A DNA stretch of 6,455 nucleotides from Oscillospiraceae bacterium (GTDB lineage Bacteria > Bacillota > Clostridia > Oscillospirales > Oscillospiraceae), in contig JAIEIQ010000153.1 of assembly GCA_029065305.1 (NCBI GenBank), forward strand, positions 1-6,455, in the 5' to 3' direction. Every line of letters starts with the position of its first letter. The first letter of the stretch is position 1. A program made the translations under genes and the position numbers. Of this stretch, positions 5,267 through 6,455 are shown piece by piece. The notes beneath the pieces were generated by a model. It was given only the letters and a program-made list of their open reading frames with translations. It was not told the DNA's origin and ran no database searches.

Positions 5267-6455
5267 ATGACGGACGAACTGCTGAGAACCATCCCCCACC
5301 TGGACGAGATCGCCCACCGGGGCCCCTTCGCCGGAACCCCGGCCAAGCACACCGAGAACTTCCGGGAGCGCGCCGCCCAGGAGAACAAGCTCCTGCCCTC
5401 CCTGGAGGACGCCATCCGGGCCACCGGGCTCCAGGACGGCATGACCATCTCCTTCCACCACCACTTCCGCAACGGGGACCACGTGGTCAACCGGGTGGTG
5501 GACACCCTGGCTAAAATGGGCTTCAAGAATCTGACCCTGGCGGCCAGCTCCCTGGCGGCGGTCCACGCCCCCCTCATCGAGCACATCAAAAGCGGCGTCA
5601 TCACCCACATTGAGACCTCCGGCCTCCGGGGGGAGCTGGCGGAGCAGATCTCCCGGGGCCTGATGGACTTCCCCATCGTCTTCCGCAGCCACGGGGGACG
5701 GGCGGCGGCGATCCGCTCCGGGGAGCTCCACATCGACGTGGCCTTTTTAGGGGCCCCCTCCTGCGACCCCTACGGCAACGCCAACGGCTACAGCCGGGAG
5801 GAGGGGGGCACCATCGCCTGCGGCTCCATGGGCTACGCCCGCACCGACGCCAAGTACGCCGGCAAGGTGGTCATCCTCACCAACCGCCTGGTCCAGTACC
5901 CCAACGCCCCCTGGGCCATTCCGGAGTACGACGTGGACTATATCGTGGTAGAGGAGGACATCGGCGACCCGGCGGGCATCATGTCCGGGGCCACCCGCTA
6001 CACCAAGAACCCCAAGGAGCTGCTCATCGCCCAGACCGCCGCCCAGGTCATCGACGCGGCGGGGTACCTCTACGACGGCTTCTCCATGCAGATGGGCTCC
6101 GGCGGGGCATCCCTGGCTACGGCACGGTTCATCCGGCAGATGATGCTGGATAAGTCCATCCGCTGCCGCTTCGCCTTGGGGGGCATCACCGGGCAGATCA
6201 CCGCCATGCACGAGGAGGGGCTTATCGACCGGATTCTGGATGTCCAGAGCTTTGATCTGGACGCGGCCCGCTCCCTCAAGCACAACCGCTTCCACCACCA
6301 GATCGGGGCCACCTACTACGCCAGCTTCCTGTCCCCGGCGGCGGTGGACCAGCTGGACTTCGTGATTCTCTCCGCCCTGGAGATCGACACGGACTTCAAC
6401 GTCAACGTCCTCACCGGCTCCGACGGGGTCATCCGGGGGGCCGTCGGCGGACACC
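5267..6455 (+). CDS. citF: Citrate lyase alpha subunit (citrate:acetyl-ACP transferase), 3' truncated by window edge
   Basis: The alpha subunit swaps acetyl for citryl on CitD, making citryl-ACP and releasing acetate. The 396 visible codons match E. coli CitF (about 510 residues) closely: GLQDGMTISFHH (54-65), GFKNLTLAASSL, TSGLRGELAEQISRGL, DVAFLGAPSCD followed by GNANGY (157-174), FSMQMGSGGASLA (272-284), FALGGIT from 302, and LSALEIDT then FNVNVLTGSDG (to 387). The frame is open to the last base, ending in RGAVGGH, so the missing quarter lies outside the window rather than being lost. The start ATG 5267 is three bases after the citE stop and uses GAGGAGG (5252-5258) inside the end of citE. 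Whether citX, citG, citC or a citrate carrier follow cannot be seen. Confidence 0.97.
   Translation, partial: MTDELLRTIPHLDEIAHRGPFAGTPAKHTENFRERAAQENKLLPSLEDAIRATGLQDGMTISFHHHFRNGDHVVNRVVDTLAKMGFKNLTLAASSLAAVHAPLIEHIKSGVITHIETSGLRGELAEQISRGLMDFPIVFRSHGGRAAAIRSGELHIDVAFLGAPSCDPYGNANGYSREEGGTIACGSMGYARTDAKYAGKVVILTNRLVQYPNAPWAIPEYDVDYIVVEEDIGDPAGIMSGATRYTKNPKELLIAQTAAQVIDAAGYLYDGFSMQMGSGGASLATARFIRQMMLDKSIRCRFALGGITGQITAMHEEGLIDRILDVQSFDLDAARSLKHNRFHHQIGATYYASFLSPAAVDQLDFVILSALEIDTDFNVNVLTGSDGVIRGAVGGH

Noticed and set aside
3998..5731. Long minus-strand open frame (577 codons) opposite icd end, citD, citE and citF start
   Set aside because: Same composition artefact; it crosses several certain genes on the other strand and shows no recognisable domain.
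5747..6454. Minus-strand open frame opposite citF
   Set aside because: Antisense to a convincingly conserved citF; low-complexity Gly/Val/Asp composition.
1..6455. Mobile elements, CRISPR arrays, tRNA or rRNA genes, defence systems
   Set aside because: No transposase or integrase motifs, no regularly spaced repeats, no cloverleaf or rRNA-like sequence; the genes are central metabolism.

Overview
The window looks like part of a GC-rich, gut-type Firmicutes chromosome, most likely of the Oscillospiraceae / Clostridia group (Flavonifractor- or Oscillibacter-like). The reasons are strong AGGAGG-type ribosome binding sites, very strong G/C preference at third codon positions beside an AT-rich intergenic region, and the family types of the encoded enzymes. 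Genus is inference.

Layout. At the far left, the minus strand carries the first 12 codons of a gene that probably encodes an XRE-type HTH regulator and runs off the window. Positions 38-562 hold no confident gene. They do hold a perfect 13-bp inverted repeat lying over a candidate sigma-A promoter (95-126), a short probably decayed ORF (152-273), an intrinsic terminator (393-430), a second good promoter (470-498) and a GC-rich leader hairpin (515-531). From 563 to the right edge there is one tight plus-strand operon: an aconitase-family hydratase of YbhJ type (563-2824), a eukaryote-type NADP-dependent isocitrate dehydrogenase (2839-4056), then the citrate lyase subunits citD (4071-4364), citE (4364-5263) and citF (5267 to beyond 6455, about three quarters present). 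Gaps are 14, 14, -1 and 3 bases, each gene has its own Shine-Dalgarno sequence, and no terminator lies between genes.

How the genes work together. Citrate lyase interconverts citrate with oxaloacetate plus acetate, an aconitase would interconvert citrate and isocitrate, and isocitrate dehydrogenase interconverts isocitrate and 2-oxoglutarate with NADP. Co-transcription links oxaloacetate + acetate to 2-oxoglutarate through citrate without needing citrate synthase. It may run toward glutamate supply, toward citrate breakdown, or in reverse by NADPH-driven carboxylation of 2-oxoglutarate; the sequence does not decide the direction. Oddities are the usual citC position being taken by icd, and the aconitase-like protein keeping all three Fe-S cysteines while apparently lacking several canonical catalytic residues. 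I see no mobile element, CRISPR array, RNA gene or defence system.
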